NCBI RefSeq assembly: GCF_026262505.1
Contig: NC_067206.1
Span: 9,978,268 to 10,042,267 of the forward strand
Direction of reading: 5' to 3'
Origin: Trichomonas vaginalis G3
Lineage: Eukaryota; Parabasalia; Trichomonadida; Trichomonadidae
Length of the DNA: 64,000 nt
Shown: positions 27,055-37,800 of the stretch, piece by piece
Position numbering within the stretch: the first letter of the stretch is position 1
Layout: every line of letters begins with the position of its first letter
Made by a program: the position numbers and the translations under genes
Notes under the pieces: model-generated
What the model was told of the DNA's origin: nothing
What the model saw: only the letters and a program-made list of their open reading frames with translations
The model's database searches: none

Positions 27055-28272
27055 ATGGTGATAAATACTACATACATATCACTAGCGATCTCCAATTTAA
27101 TGCATGGCTCTCCGTTCCATGTTAACAAAGTTGGCCATAACACTACGTTTTCAAAAGGTTTTTTCTCAAGGACATTTGATACATTGTTTTTTATGAAGAA
27201 AGGATCCAACTTAAACATCTTTTCATCTACATTTTCCAAACTGAAAGCCCCAATGGTGCTTGCTGTTGTTGATAGCTATTATGATGTCGATAAACAAATA
27301 GACATTACTGAGCCGAGCCAAATAACAAGTACTGGCAATGGTTTACGCATTGCCAACTGCAAAGCACAAAAACTAAATATTCAATCAGGCCATGCCCTTA
27401 TTTACTCAACAGGACCTCGTATTTTCATTTCAAATTGCACCTTCACTAACATCACCGGCACAAATGCATGTCTCTTCTACATTTCCGGTGTCTCAGATTT
27501 CCAGATCAACAATACAAATATCACTGGCTTTACCGGTGGAGTGGCAGGAATCGGATATGCCAGCTCTTCTACAGTAATTATCAACAACACTAACATTAAA
27601 ATACATCCTGGACCAGTTGCTGAATCAACAAATACAACTGAAGAATCTACTAACACTACCAACACTACTACCAACACTACCAACACTTTACAAGCAGTTT
27701 TGTTCTCGTTTGATGCTACAAACTCAACAATTGAGTTAATGACCGTTACAAGCGTGGAAGATTCGCATAAAGGTATACCTTACATCAAAATTGCAGATTC
27801 AATTGCTTCAAGTTTCGAATCTGTTGAATTTAATGCAGCAGCAAAGACCGATGCCTTAATTACATACACTAATGCAAGCCATGCATCAATATTTGCCGTT
27901 GCTTTTGTTAATGCTTCAATTCCACTTTCTTTATCTAACTATTCTTCCATGGCAATTCGCAGATCATGCATGACTAACACTATCCCAAATATCTCTACAA
28001 ATGATTCCATCCTTGTCTACCAGAATTTCACTAATACTTCGAGTTGCAACCTCGATTACATCAAAATCCCAACATCTGTAGCTGAAGCCGAACTAACAAA
28101 GGCAGAGAAAATAGCTGCTTGGGTAACATTCGCTTTCTTCATCCTCTTCTTCGTTGTTGTCTTCGGAATCCTCATTTCACTCATTTTCTGCAAGGTCGGT
28201 ATGAGTGAGGAACTCAACTTCTCTGAGGAACAGCAGGATGAGGAAGACTCGTTCGAATCATTCGCTGCTTAA
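27055..28272 (+). CDS. Single-pass surface protein, beta-helix type, N-glycosylation-rich
   Basis: 405 residues. The ectodomain has repeated short beta strands and many NxT/NxS sites, including a TNTT-rich run near residues 200-220. A membrane segment (WVTFAFFILFFVVVFGILISLIF) lies at about 352-376, followed by an acidic cytoplasmic tail ending FESFAA. This is the layout of the large trichomonad surface families related to Pmp/BspA-like proteins, thought to act in host contact. No signal peptide is visible at the first ATG, so the gene may be 5'-truncated or start elsewhere. The 3' third (from 27752) is repeated in inverted orientation at 58066-58586. Confidence 0.7.
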   Translation: MVINTTYISLAISNLMHGSPFHVNKVGHNTTFSKGFFSRTFDTLFFMKKGSNLNIFSSTFSKLKAPMVLAVVDSYYDVDKQIDITEPSQITSTGNGLRIANCKAQKLNIQSGHALIYSTGPRIFISNCTFTNITGTNACLFYISGVSDFQINNTNITGFTGGVAGIGYASSSTVIINNTNIKIHPGPVAESTNTTEESTNTTNTTTNTTNTLQAVLFSFDATNSTIELMTVTSVEDSHKGIPYIKIADSIASSFESVEFNAAAKTDALITYTNASHASIFAVAFVNASIPLSLSNYSSMAIRRSCMTNTIPNISTNDSILVYQNFTNTSSCNLDYIKIPTSVAEAELTKAEKIAAWVTFAFFILFFVVVFGILISLIFCKVGMSEELNFSEEQQDEEDSFESFAA

Positions 28273-28784
28273 CTTTATTATATATATGTTAATTTTTATT
28301 TATTTAATTAAAAAAAATAACTTCTTTTAACCTTCTTATCTGTTTTTACTTTATGAAATATATTTGCTGTCTTGATAAGAGTTAATAATGGTGCAAATTT
28401 TATTTATCTTTAATATTTTCATAAAATTATCCTATGGTATAAATCTTATCAAGTTTACACAATGAAACCAAGAGAAATTTGAAATTTTCTATCATTCGCG
28501 TTGCATTTGTGATGATATTTAAATTAAATGTATGTATTACTTCTTTGGCCATTTCGCAATTTGTTTAAACTTTGTCTAAAATATGAATTGGTAAGTAAAA
28601 TTTCCTATTTTATTTATTAATTGGCGATTTTGAATTCGATTTTTAATGAAATTCTTTATTATTTTGGTGTTTTAGTAATAGTTATTCCTTTCAGAAGTTT
28701 ATCAATCATGAATTTAAATAAAAATGCGATTTTCATGTTTTTTATAAACGGTCAAAAAAATTTTATAAAATCAAAAATCTCCTG
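28273..28784. other. Intergenic region
   Basis: 512 bp, AT-rich. No feature, except that the reading frame of the next gene may extend upstream in the inverted copy. In that copy a frame opens 26 codons earlier, with MNLNKNAIF. Confidence 0.45.
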
Positions 28785-30254
28785 ATGATTCCCCTTTTTT
28801 TCGCTCTGGCGAAATCAAGGGAACTCGTCATCAGATCATTGACAATAAACCAACATTTGAGTAAATCTCCCTTATTACTGCAACAAAAATATTCAAATTT
28901 CACGAATTTAGCACTAAATAACGTAAAAGTCTCAAGATTCGCTTCAAATTTCTTATATAAGACTAATTTAGGTAGTGAAACAATTACAAACTCTAAATTT
29001 TCCAAATTTTTAAAGTCTCCACTAAAATTTAGCTCGATTCCATCAGAATACGTTGTCTATTATTCTGCATATCCTTTAATGACTACAACAACATTTAATA
29101 CTAATAATACATGGATTAAAACAGTTGATTTTACAAATTGTATCGGAAGTGCGATTAAAACAGATAAAAAACTTCAACTTTGGTCATGCACGTTTATTTA
29201 CTGCTCCACAGATGAAAATGGAGGAGGTGTACGTTCTACTGGTACATTTTTACGATCCAATTCCTGCCTTTATCAGAGCTGCACTGCTCAATACATGGGC
29301 GGAGCAATATACTTGATAGGAGGTCAGCTAGATACCTTTAGAACAGATTATATAGAGTGTACGGCCAATGTAGGTCCTGCAATTTATCATTCTGACCTTG
29401 GCGAAAATGGTCAGAAGAATCTTGAACCAAATTATTTTGTTTCATCGCTTTTTTACAAATGTACAGGCATAGATGATTATGTTTTTTACAGTCGCATTTA
29501 TTCAACCCTTGTCCGTGAAGGTTTAATGAAAATTAACGTTGAATTCTGCCGTTTTGAAGCTGGAAATGAAACCGATGCATTTACAGTTGACTCCATTGAT
29601 ACCGGAGAGAAGGTTAATGTTTCATTAATCGGACTTTACAGAAATATATTTTATATTAAAGGAGGAACAGCCTGGCGACCAGCTACAGCTACGTTTACTC
29701 CAACAGCATCTCGTTCCTTATTCCCTACACTGTCTCCAACCATCTCTGCCACCTTTCATCCTACAGTTACTGCAACTTTCGCTGCCACATTATCTCTTAC
29801 ACCAGGAGTTACTCCACAATATACAGTTTCCCCAACTGCCTCGAAGCCTCCTACTATTTCTGCTACGTTTTGGCCGACGAGAACCGCGACATTTTGGCCA
29901 ACTATTACTGCAACGTTTTGGCCAACTGTTACAGCCACATTTGCACCAACTCCAGAGATTACTCCAACATTTCCGGCAACACCAGCTTATACACCAGAGA
30001 GAACTGCTCCTTCTCCATCATTTACTCCATATCCATCAAGAACGCCTTGTATCACATGGCCAAAACTTGGTTTGGGATTACTTATTTTGTTCCTTATTAT
30101 TGCAATCATTGGTATCATTGCGAATATATTCCTTTGCAGAATTAGTGCAAGGTCTGGAAAGAAGATGGCAAAGCAGATCATCGATGGAAGACAAGGAGAC
30201 GAAGAAGACGATGGATGCTGTGCAAAATATTGCGGCCTTTATTGCTGCTGCTAA
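28785..30254 (+). CDS. Pmp-like surface protein with TATFWPT stalk and Cys-rich tail
   Basis: 489 residues. The N-terminal ~285 residues are beta-helix-like with Pmp-type turns (YMGGAIYLIGG, ENGGGVRSTG). Residues about 300-415 form a Thr/Pro-rich stalk built from variants of TATFWPT and ISATFxPT. A membrane segment follows (LGLGLLILFLIIAIIGIIANIF), then a tail ending DDGCCAKYCGLYCCC, whose seven Cys suggest multiple palmitoylation. The stalk would be a rich target for O-glycosylation, and a PMT-family enzyme gene lies 2.5 kb away. The start is uncertain, since no signal peptide is apparent at this ATG. Frame intact. Confidence 0.75.
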   Translation: MIPLFFALAKSRELVIRSLTINQHLSKSPLLLQQKYSNFTNLALNNVKVSRFASNFLYKTNLGSETITNSKFSKFLKSPLKFSSIPSEYVVYYSAYPLMTTTTFNTNNTWIKTVDFTNCIGSAIKTDKKLQLWSCTFIYCSTDENGGGVRSTGTFLRSNSCLYQSCTAQYMGGAIYLIGGQLDTFRTDYIECTANVGPAIYHSDLGENGQKNLEPNYFVSSLFYKCTGIDDYVFYSRIYSTLVREGLMKINVEFCRFEAGNETDAFTVDSIDTGEKVNVSLIGLYRNIFYIKGGTAWRPATATFTPTASRSLFPTLSPTISATFHPTVTATFAATLSLTPGVTPQYTVSPTASKPPTISATFWPTRTATFWPTITATFWPTVTATFAPTPEITPTFPATPAYTPERTAPSPSFTPYPSRTPCITWPKLGLGLLILFLIIAIIGIIANIFLCRISARSGKKMAKQIIDGRQGDEEDDGCCAKYCGLYCCC

Positions 30255-30725
30255 TTTATGTTTGTTATTTAAAATGTTTTTGTATTGTATTGATAATTTA
30301 CTAATCATTTTTAAATCAAAATATATATATAGAACATTGCCTTAAACAGATAAAGTAAATAGAATACTGGTGATGGATATGAATGTTTATGGTAAATAAA
30401 GCCATCATACTCTGATTTCTTTTGAGAAAGAAGAATATAATGTTTTCAACTGATTATTACTATTAAATTTCCATGGATTGCTTGTAAACTTAAATATTAT
30501 AACAGTGTATTCTAAGAAAAAAATGCGTAAGAGTTATTTTCGTAGAGAATCTAATATTCCAAAGAGCATATGATCCTTGAAAACTCATTTATAGGCCAAT
30601 AATTCATATTTCAAGTATCAAATTACATATTTTGAAAATTTATATAAAATATTAATCTCATTGATTGAAAAAACATTTGTTAGTAATACAATTCTGGTTA
30701 ATATAGAAAATCGAAAAAAAAGTTT
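30255..30725. other. Convergent intergenic region
   Basis: 471 bp between the 3' ends of the surface-protein and enolase genes. No feature beyond likely 3' ends; the enolase stop reads TAAAAA. Confidence 0.5.
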
Positions 30726-32189
30726 TTACTCGAGGAGGTTGTGTTCCTGAAGGTATTCGTAGATCTGGAGGAGTCTTGTGTACTTCTGGATACGTTCGCC
30801 ACGAGCGCAAGAGCCAGTCTTGATGGCCTGAGCTCCGATACCGACAGCGAGATCAGCGATTACGGAGTTAGCTGTTTCTCCGGAGCGGTGAGAGACCATA
30901 ACCCACTGGTCCTTCTCAAGGATGAGGCGAGCAGCCTGCATACCCTCAGAAATTGTACCGATCTGGTTGACCTTGAGGAGGAGAGCGTTGCACCACTTTC
31001 CTTCAAGACCCTTAGCGATTGTCTTCGGGTTAGTTGTGTAAAGGTCATCACCAACGAGGTGGATCTTGTCACCAAGAGCCTCATTGAGCTTAGCCCATGT
31101 TTCGTAGTCCTTTTCATCGAGGCCATCTTCGATAGAGATGATGGCTGGGTGCTTTTCGACGAGATCCTTCCAGTACTGGATCATCTCTTCGCCTGTCTTG
31201 AAGTTTCCGACTTCAACTTCGTACATGTTTGGATGTTCCTGGTTTGTATTGTAGAATTCGGAGGAGGCTGCATCGAGAGCGATTCTGACATCTTCAACTG
31301 GCTGGTAGCCGGCTTCTTTGATGGCTGTTTCGATGTAATTAAGAGCTTCATCTGGAGACTCGAGCTTTGGAGCGTAGCCACCCTCATCACCAAGGTTCTT
31401 GTATGAAATGTCGACCTTGGAAAGGATTTGGCCAAGTTTCTGATAAACTTCAGCGGCAACACGAAGCTGATCTGGGAATTGGTACTTGGCTGGGTTAGGA
31501 TTGATCATGAACTCCTGGAGCTTGAGGTTGCCACCTGCGTGCTTGCCACCGTTGAGGATATTGAAGAATGGAGCTGGCATGTGGAACTTCTTGCCTTCTG
31601 GGATCTGGCCTCCGTAGTATTGCCTTGCGAGGTAAAGGAAGAGCTGTGTCTCCTCGAGATTGGCTGCAGCTTCAGCGAGAGCGAAAGATGTAGCTGTTGT
31701 AGCGTTTCCGCCGAGCTTTGTCTTGAGCTCTGTGCCATCAGCTTCGATAAGAGCATTATCGAGTTCCTGAAGGGAGTCGAATGGCTTGCCCTTAAGAGCT
31801 TCGGAAATAGCTGTATCAACATTAGCGACAGCCTTCTTTGTGCCCTTGCCGTTGTAGCGGTTATCGCCATCACGAAGTTCCATAGCTTCGCCGGAACCTG
31901 TTGAGGCACCAGATGGAGATGATGAGCGGCCTGCGAAGATAACATCGCCGAGATATTTAGCGTAAACATCAACTTCGACTGTTGGATTTCCACGAGAGTC
32001 TAAAACTTCACGACCCTTGACATGATCGATAACTGGTGGAAGAGCTCTCTTCTTTAAGAGTTTGGAGAGGGCACCAAATGGATCTTCTGGGCGCTCATTG
32101 AGGATCTTTGTGAGATCTTCCTGAAGACCATCAGTAATCTTTGTTTGCTGAAGGTAGTTGCTTGCTGCTGCAGCTTTACTTTCGGCCAT
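30726..32189 (-). CDS. ENO: Enolase with N-terminal docking-like extension
   Basis: 487 residues from MAESK. A longer frame upstream is rejected because an initiator lies 12 nt before this ATG. Enolase converts 2-phosphoglycerate to phosphoenolpyruvate. Visible motifs: [36 protein letters not shown] (catalytic Glu), IALDAASSEF, IEDGLDEKD and GDDLYTTNP (metal ligands), LLLKVNQIGT (catalytic Lys), and SHRSGET. About 50 extra N-terminal residues ([20 protein letters not shown]) resemble the Dpy-30/RIIa docking fold and recall the N-terminus of ENO4. Strong codon bias suggests high expression. The stop is TAAAA. An inverted, frame-broken copy lies at 54141-55599. Confidence 0.96.
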   Translation of the reverse strand: MAESKAAAASNYLQQTKITDGLQEDLTKILNERPEDPFGALSKLLKKRALPPVIDHVKGREVLDSRGNPTVEVDVYAKYLGDVIFAGRSSSPSGASTGSGEAMELRDGDNRYNGKGTKKAVANVDTAISEALKGKPFDSLQELDNALIEADGTELKTKLGGNATTATSFALAEAAANLEETQLFLYLARQYYGGQIPEGKKFHMPAPFFNILNGGKHAGGNLKLQEFMINPNPAKYQFPDQLRVAAEVYQKLGQILSKVDISYKNLGDEGGYAPKLESPDEALNYIETAIKEAGYQPVEDVRIALDAASSEFYNTNQEHPNMYEVEVGNFKTGEEMIQYWKDLVEKHPAIISIEDGLDEKDYETWAKLNEALGDKIHLVGDDLYTTNPKTIAKGLEGKWCNALLLKVNQIGTISEGMQAARLILEKDQWVMVSHRSGETANSVIADLAVGIGAQAIKTGSCARGERIQKYTRLLQIYEYLQEHNLLE

Positions 32190-32190
32190 T

Positions 32191-32203
32191 TTATGTGATA
32201 TGA
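32191..32203 (-). promoter_or_regulatory. Initiator (Inr) of enolase
   Basis: On the minus strand GGTCATATCACATAAA precedes the ATG. TCATAT fits the trichomonad TCA+1YWW initiator, with the A+1 at 32201. That gives a 12 nt 5' UTR, within the usual short range for these organisms. It decides the start codon. Confidence 0.75.
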
Positions 32204-32780
32204 CCGTTATTTGAAAATTTGAATACATGTGATTCAATAAAAGTTATACTCTGACTTATGGTTATTAATATTCAATTAAATGATAAATTTTTTACATTCA
32301 ATTTTTGGCCGATACAAAGCGGGTGTAAAAAAGTGACTTTTAATGTAATTTCATTCATTTCTTTGATGTTTTTTTCTGTACTTCTTATTTCGTTAAAATT
32401 CATATACATATATAACTAAAACTACTAAATAGATTATTATATCTTATGCTCAATGAGTACTTTTCGAGAAATTTGATCAAATAGTAAGGGGATCTTCTGA
32501 AAACATTAAATTTTTGAATCTGGAATCTGCAAAATATTATGCCAATTCGCCTCATCTGTATAAGCTTCCTCCAAAATGTGAAAGATTAAATTTCATTAAT
32601 AAGGCATCATATGCTATAATATAGTGCATATTGCTCCATTCTGACTATGTGTCAGCATATTGTTGAATAATAAATTTCATTTAATGATATCCTGTTATAT
32701 TAAATCAAGCCTTAAGATTCTTAATATAATAAATGATAAATATAAAAAGATTATGATTAAAAGAACTATAAAAATAACAT
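32204..32780. other. Intergenic region
   Basis: About 577 bp upstream of enolase and downstream of the PMT gene (both minus). No gene or repeat seen. Confidence 0.45.
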
Positions 32781-34250
32781 TTATACAAAAGATCCGGTGA
32801 TGAGAGTTGTATTGATTGAATCAATTCCAAAGAAATTAACTTTATCAGGTGGTCCGAACTCCCATCTTCTTATCCAACCGAGTTTTTCATCACAATCCAT
32901 GCACCGATAGCCATAAACCCATGGAGCAAAGTACATCGTGCATGTAACGGAAAGGACACAAATAACAATGTTAAATATAAGAGAAATCTTCGGCCAATTC
33001 TTCAAAACGCATTCAGAAACTGCTGCCAAATTCATTGAAGCGAAAAACATCGGAACAATGTAATGATATAGGTACATGGCACGAGGAACCATAATAAATG
33101 GTAAATATGAAAAAGCCCAACCGAAAAATGTAATAATAATTCTCCAATCGAGTTTTCTGGTAAATAAGAGCAAAGGAGTGAGAATTAGAAATACTGATGA
33201 GGACCAGTATGTCATTGGTGATCCATGACAACGAATAGATTTGTAATCTACGTCTGAATAAAACATAACATATTTATCAAGTAAAAAAGGCCAATTTATT
33301 GGCATGGATGACCACGGATGAGGGTTTGTAATTCTCATGTTAGCATGGTGTGTCCTTACTAAGTCTTCAAATATTGTTTTTAAGTGATTTCGGTTTTGAA
33401 GTCTCCAGCCTTTGTATGTAATATTCATTATATCGGGATTGTATAGATATTGCGAAAATCCTTCTTCCGAATATGCTCCACCAGTGTTATCTTTGAATTT
33501 TAAGATATCAAAGTGGATTATCCAGCAAATTAAGTGAATTGAGAAGCATGGGACTAATAGCAATGATGCTCTGGCAATAATCTTCGCAATTGGACGTCGT
33601 TTCTTCAAGAGCCAAATGAATTGTGATAATCCATCCAAAAGAATTAAACCACCAGCAGTAAGCTTGCATGAAAATGCAAATCCAAGTGTAATTCCGGCGA
33701 ATAGAGTTCGTAGAAAGCTTGTTTTCCTTAAGAACAATGTAAAAGCGAAAATATGAAGACAGCTGAAGAAATGAAGCATTCCATCAGATAGAATGAACCT
33801 ACCTTCAACAATAGATGTTATATCAAAAAGAGTAAGGAAGGAAGCTGCTGTTGCTGTTGAAATCGAAAATCCTAAATTTCTCATTGAACAATAAATTAAA
33901 ACTGAACAGAATGACGAAAATACGCTAGGCGTAAGTCGAAGATTAATATAATTTGTTTCATTATCATCATATCCTTGTATATCTTTGTATCCCCAGTTGA
34001 TATTTCCTGGATATTGAGTTAAATAGGCAATTCCTGCCATTAAAAGCTTGCCAAATGGTGGATGAATGTCACTGTAAAAATGTTCTGTGAGATATGCATT
34101 AGAAAAATTACCGAAATATACTTCATCGAAAATTATAACATTTGGATAGCCTAGCATATACGATCTAACACCAAAAGAAAGAAAACTTATAAGAACTATC
34201 ATGAAACAATCCGCCATAGTGTAAGCGGGAATTAGTTTTAGAAAGCTCAT
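32781..34250 (-). CDS. PMT-family protein mannosyltransferase (GT39) lacking MIR domain
   Basis: 489 residues from the ATG at 34250; a TTG one codon upstream is not used. About nine to eleven membrane segments. GT39 signatures: FDEVYFG with acidic residues Asp42/Glu43, HPPFGKLL (63-70) in the first luminal loop, and PRAMYLYHYIVPMFF near the C-terminal third. These enzymes transfer mannose from dolichyl phosphate to Ser/Thr in the ER. Fungal and animal PMT/POMT enzymes are usually 700-900 residues with a luminal MIR domain, which is absent here. Potential substrates such as the Thr-rich stalk protein are nearby. Frame intact in this copy. Confidence 0.88.
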   Translation of the reverse strand: MSFLKLIPAYTMADCFMIVLISFLSFGVRSYMLGYPNVIIFDEVYFGNFSNAYLTEHFYSDIHPPFGKLLMAGIAYLTQYPGNINWGYKDIQGYDDNETNYINLRLTPSVFSSFCSVLIYCSMRNLGFSISTATAASFLTLFDITSIVEGRFILSDGMLHFFSCLHIFAFTLFLRKTSFLRTLFAGITLGFAFSCKLTAGGLILLDGLSQFIWLLKKRRPIAKIIARASLLLVPCFSIHLICWIIHFDILKFKDNTGGAYSEEGFSQYLYNPDIMNITYKGWRLQNRNHLKTIFEDLVRTHHANMRITNPHPWSSMPINWPFLLDKYVMFYSDVDYKSIRCHGSPMTYWSSSVFLILTPLLLFTRKLDWRIIITFFGWAFSYLPFIMVPRAMYLYHYIVPMFFASMNLAAVSECVLKNWPKISLIFNIVICVLSVTCTMYFAPWVYGYRCMDCDEKLGWIRRWEFGPPDKVNFFGIDSINTTLITGSFV

Positions 34251-34806
34251 CAAAGTTTTGAGTTAAAAACAAGTTTGAAATTCATGAATTGAATTTAATC
34301 TAAATTATTGGTTTCTAACGAAATGAAATCTTTTAGTAAATTTCAGGGGCGGGAGAACGATAGAAAGCACTTTTTAAGCGAAATATTTTTGGAATTCTCA
34401 GAATTGGAATGCTATTACGAGAGTTTAAGAGAATCCTGACTTGCAGCATTGATTCAACTTTAATTTTCTGATATACCTACATCTGTATGACTTAGTCTTC
34501 AATGTTGCTTCACGTCCTTTGTCAGGTATTTGAAACACAGCCGGATGGATAGTATCTCAATTATATATGACACTTATTAAGGGTTCACTCACCACTTTCT
34601 GACATGCTCCCGTAATATCAATATATCTTTAATGTAATTGCTAAAAAAGAATAACATTAATATAAGGTACACGATAGTGATTTAAAATAGCCTTTTCCCA
34701 AAAAAATATTCCTGTCAAAAAAATTGAGAGAATGTCAAAAAAATTGAGAGAATGTCAAAAAAATTGTGTTGTATCGTTTTTAATAAATTAAAGTGTATAT
34801 AAATCT
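34251..34806. other. Intergenic region with three 20 bp tandem repeats
   Basis: No gene. At about 34713-34766 the unit TGTCAAAAAAATTGAGAGAA is repeated, two full copies and a partial third. The repeat is kept in the inverted copy at about 51571-51623. Confidence 0.65.
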
Positions 34807-37800
34807 TTATTTACTTAATTTACTTGCATTGATTATTTCGTCAATTACATTAGTATACTTTTCAGTTGTTATTCTCTGGAAAACAGATGTATGTTCAATT
34901 CTTATATCTGAACAATTTGCAATCAAAGCAGGGAGAAGGAGAACAATTGATTTCTCATCAAAGATATCTCTGTTTGAATCCAAAGTCTCCTTAATTGCTC
35001 TGAAAGGCTGATTGTTCTCTCTCACCAACAAGAAAACAGACAAATAACAAATGCATTTGCCAACTTGTGAAACAGTCGCTTTGTTCAATATAGCAAACAA
35101 TCCTTCTATAATAGTAAATAACTGCTTCTTCCGACTGAATGCAAAATTGACAATACATTTAAATGTCACTTTTTCAGAACTAACGATCTTCCAACAAATG
35201 TTTGAAATTGAGAGATTCATTAAATGACTTACGATCAACGCGAAATCATCGAAATCAGAGTAAATGTATTGCTCGATTTCTTCGTTCTTCAACCGCATCA
35301 AACTGTTCTTTAATCGTTCACCATATGTCGTGTTTACATAATCGGTTATGTCACTTTTCCTTATTTGGCCGCATACTTCAATTATATGTTTTGGATTTGA
35401 GTAAACATCGGACGATAACAATAATGTTTGTATGTCACTTTTTGGAGCATTTCTTTTAATGAACTCCAAAACTAAATCTTGGTCTATGTAAGTGATGAGC
35501 GGTTTGACAGCAAAAATGGTCGAATAATCGTCTGATTTCTGGAGTATGTGGTTTATCAGAAGATTATTGTTGTTTCTAACTGCAACGGACATGACACTTT
35601 TTGACAGTTCCGGATATTTGTCGAAAAGAGCGAAATAATCGAACTCCGGAGCCGTCGGCATCTGAGAGATCGCGAGGAGAGCGAATTCCCTCTGTTTGTG
35701 TTCCGATGAATTTGAAACAAGCATGGAAATGATTTTATCGGATGAGATCTTCGATACTTGCCTGGAAGGAAGCAAAATATATGATGATAAACTAAGTAAC
35801 ATGAAATTGTCACAAATCATGTTTACATCGGCAAAAATTTTTTGTTGGCAATTTTTTGTCAAATCGTCATTGACAAAACCGTTAATTGTTTTGATCATTT
35901 CTAAGTATTTCTTGCTGTCTGAATCTTGTGGAACATAATTGGATGTGGAACCGATTGTTGACAAAAGTGACAAAAATTTGACAGTCAGATTTGTATCTTC
36001 ATCATTTTTAGCGTATTGTTTAGCTGGTTCGAACTGGAATGTGTTGAGAATTGTAATTGCTCTGCTTGCGGCTTTTTTAATGACCGAAGAAGTGGAATTC
36101 ATTGCGGAAACTATTGAATCTAAGGAATCGTGAGCTCCAATCTCGATACAGACTGCACAATGAGCAAATACTGATGAATAGGAAGTAACTTTCTTGTCAT
36201 CGAAGTCGAACATTATTTTTAATTTCGCCAGTGCATCCAGTTGTGAGTGATTTCCTTTAATTACTGACCTTGTTAACTCGAATATAGCAATTTGTTCAAT
36301 GATTTCTTCAGCATTACTGCGTGATTGTGGTAAAAGCGATGAAAAACTGTGAATCTCCAGCTCATCATGCTCTGGTAGTGTAGAAGCAACAAGGAGATAT
36401 GGTATTGCTGATAAGGGACGCATTGTTGATGGACATCTCCTGATAAAATTAAGAAATGACTGTCGCCACTGAAGAAGAGGAGCGGTGAAGTTCCTCGTGT
36501 CACTTTTTTCGGTTTGATCTTCCTGAGTTAAGAGCATGCACTGAGCGATGTCCATATCTCCTGGATATGCATCGGCAACAGCAGCCCAGTTTATCTGTCC
36601 GGATGCTCCAGAGTAGAAATTAGTGAAAACTTGAAGAACAAACGAGATATTTTCTCTTGTCTTAGGACGTTTTTGCATTTGGAGGATACCTTCGCGTATA
36701 ATATCTCTTATCTTTTCTTCCTCGGCTTGATGAATGTGAATAAAGAGTTTTTTGAACTCAATAATATCTGCTCTTATTAATAATGAAACTAATGTATGGC
36801 ATCTTGAGAATCCGAGCTTAGATATTGAAGAAAAGTGTGGTTTGATGAGTCTTGGATTAACTCTAGCAACATTTTCAAGAACATTTAATGCAATATCGAT
36901 ATTTCCTGATGAAAAAGCCTTTTCTACAGCATTACGGAATGCTTCTGGTTGTTTGTCAACTATCAGGGTGTAAAACGGTAGAGAAACAACAGGAGGAAGC
37001 TGAGATAATATTTTTGGAGCGTCATATGGATTGGTTTGGCAGAAATGGAGTATTGTATTGTAAACTCTTTCTGGGGATTTGGCCTCATTCAGGTTTTTGA
37101 TGTCAACAAACCACTCTTTGTACAATGAATAAGGTCTGGAAAGGGAAGGAGCTTCCGAAAGGCTTAATTCTTTGTTGTATAAGCCTCCTGTAGATGATTC
37201 GAAGTGATGGATTGTAGAAAGTGGCATCTTTTGTAATTTGACAAAATCTAAAATCGCAGGATGAACTGATTTGAGTTTTAATAGCGGTGCAAAGGATGAT
37301 GCGAAGTTTATAAGCCAATCACGCATGAATCCAGAAAGTATTGCTGCTAAATTCATGACGTATTCAAATAATTCACGAACAAAGTTTTGATCTTGAGAAA
37401 TAAGTGATGTAATTGAGGTTGCATATGCAGAAAATTCGAGAAAATCATCATGTGAACGAGCTGGGTAAACAGAGTAAAGAATTTTAAGGCATTTTTGCGT
37501 TTCATGTCTTAATGAAGCAAAACGAAAAGCAATTTGACGAATATATCTTTGACGTTGGTTAAGTGATTCCAAATTTTGTATGCATTCTAGCATTAAATCG
37601 AGTTTTTCAGATGATTTCATAAAATCTTGCAAAAGTTGATTTGTATAGATTGAATTATCCATCATATTTACGAATAAATCTTTTTCGCTTAGGTATTTCA
37701 TGAATATATCATGAATTTCGTTAACTTGTGTAATATTATTTGCACTGAGTAAGAATCCTGATAAAAGTTCAATGTGTTTATCTGTAGATACATTAGCTAA

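Noticed and set aside
29756-29938. Short minus-strand repetitive frame with repeated VAVxVGQN
   Set aside because: It is the complement of the TATFWPT stalk repeats, not an independent protein.
30741-31406. 221-codon plus-strand frame opposite enolase, and similar frames at 31428-31904
   Set aside because: Shadows of the enolase coding strand; no family resemblance and no start context.
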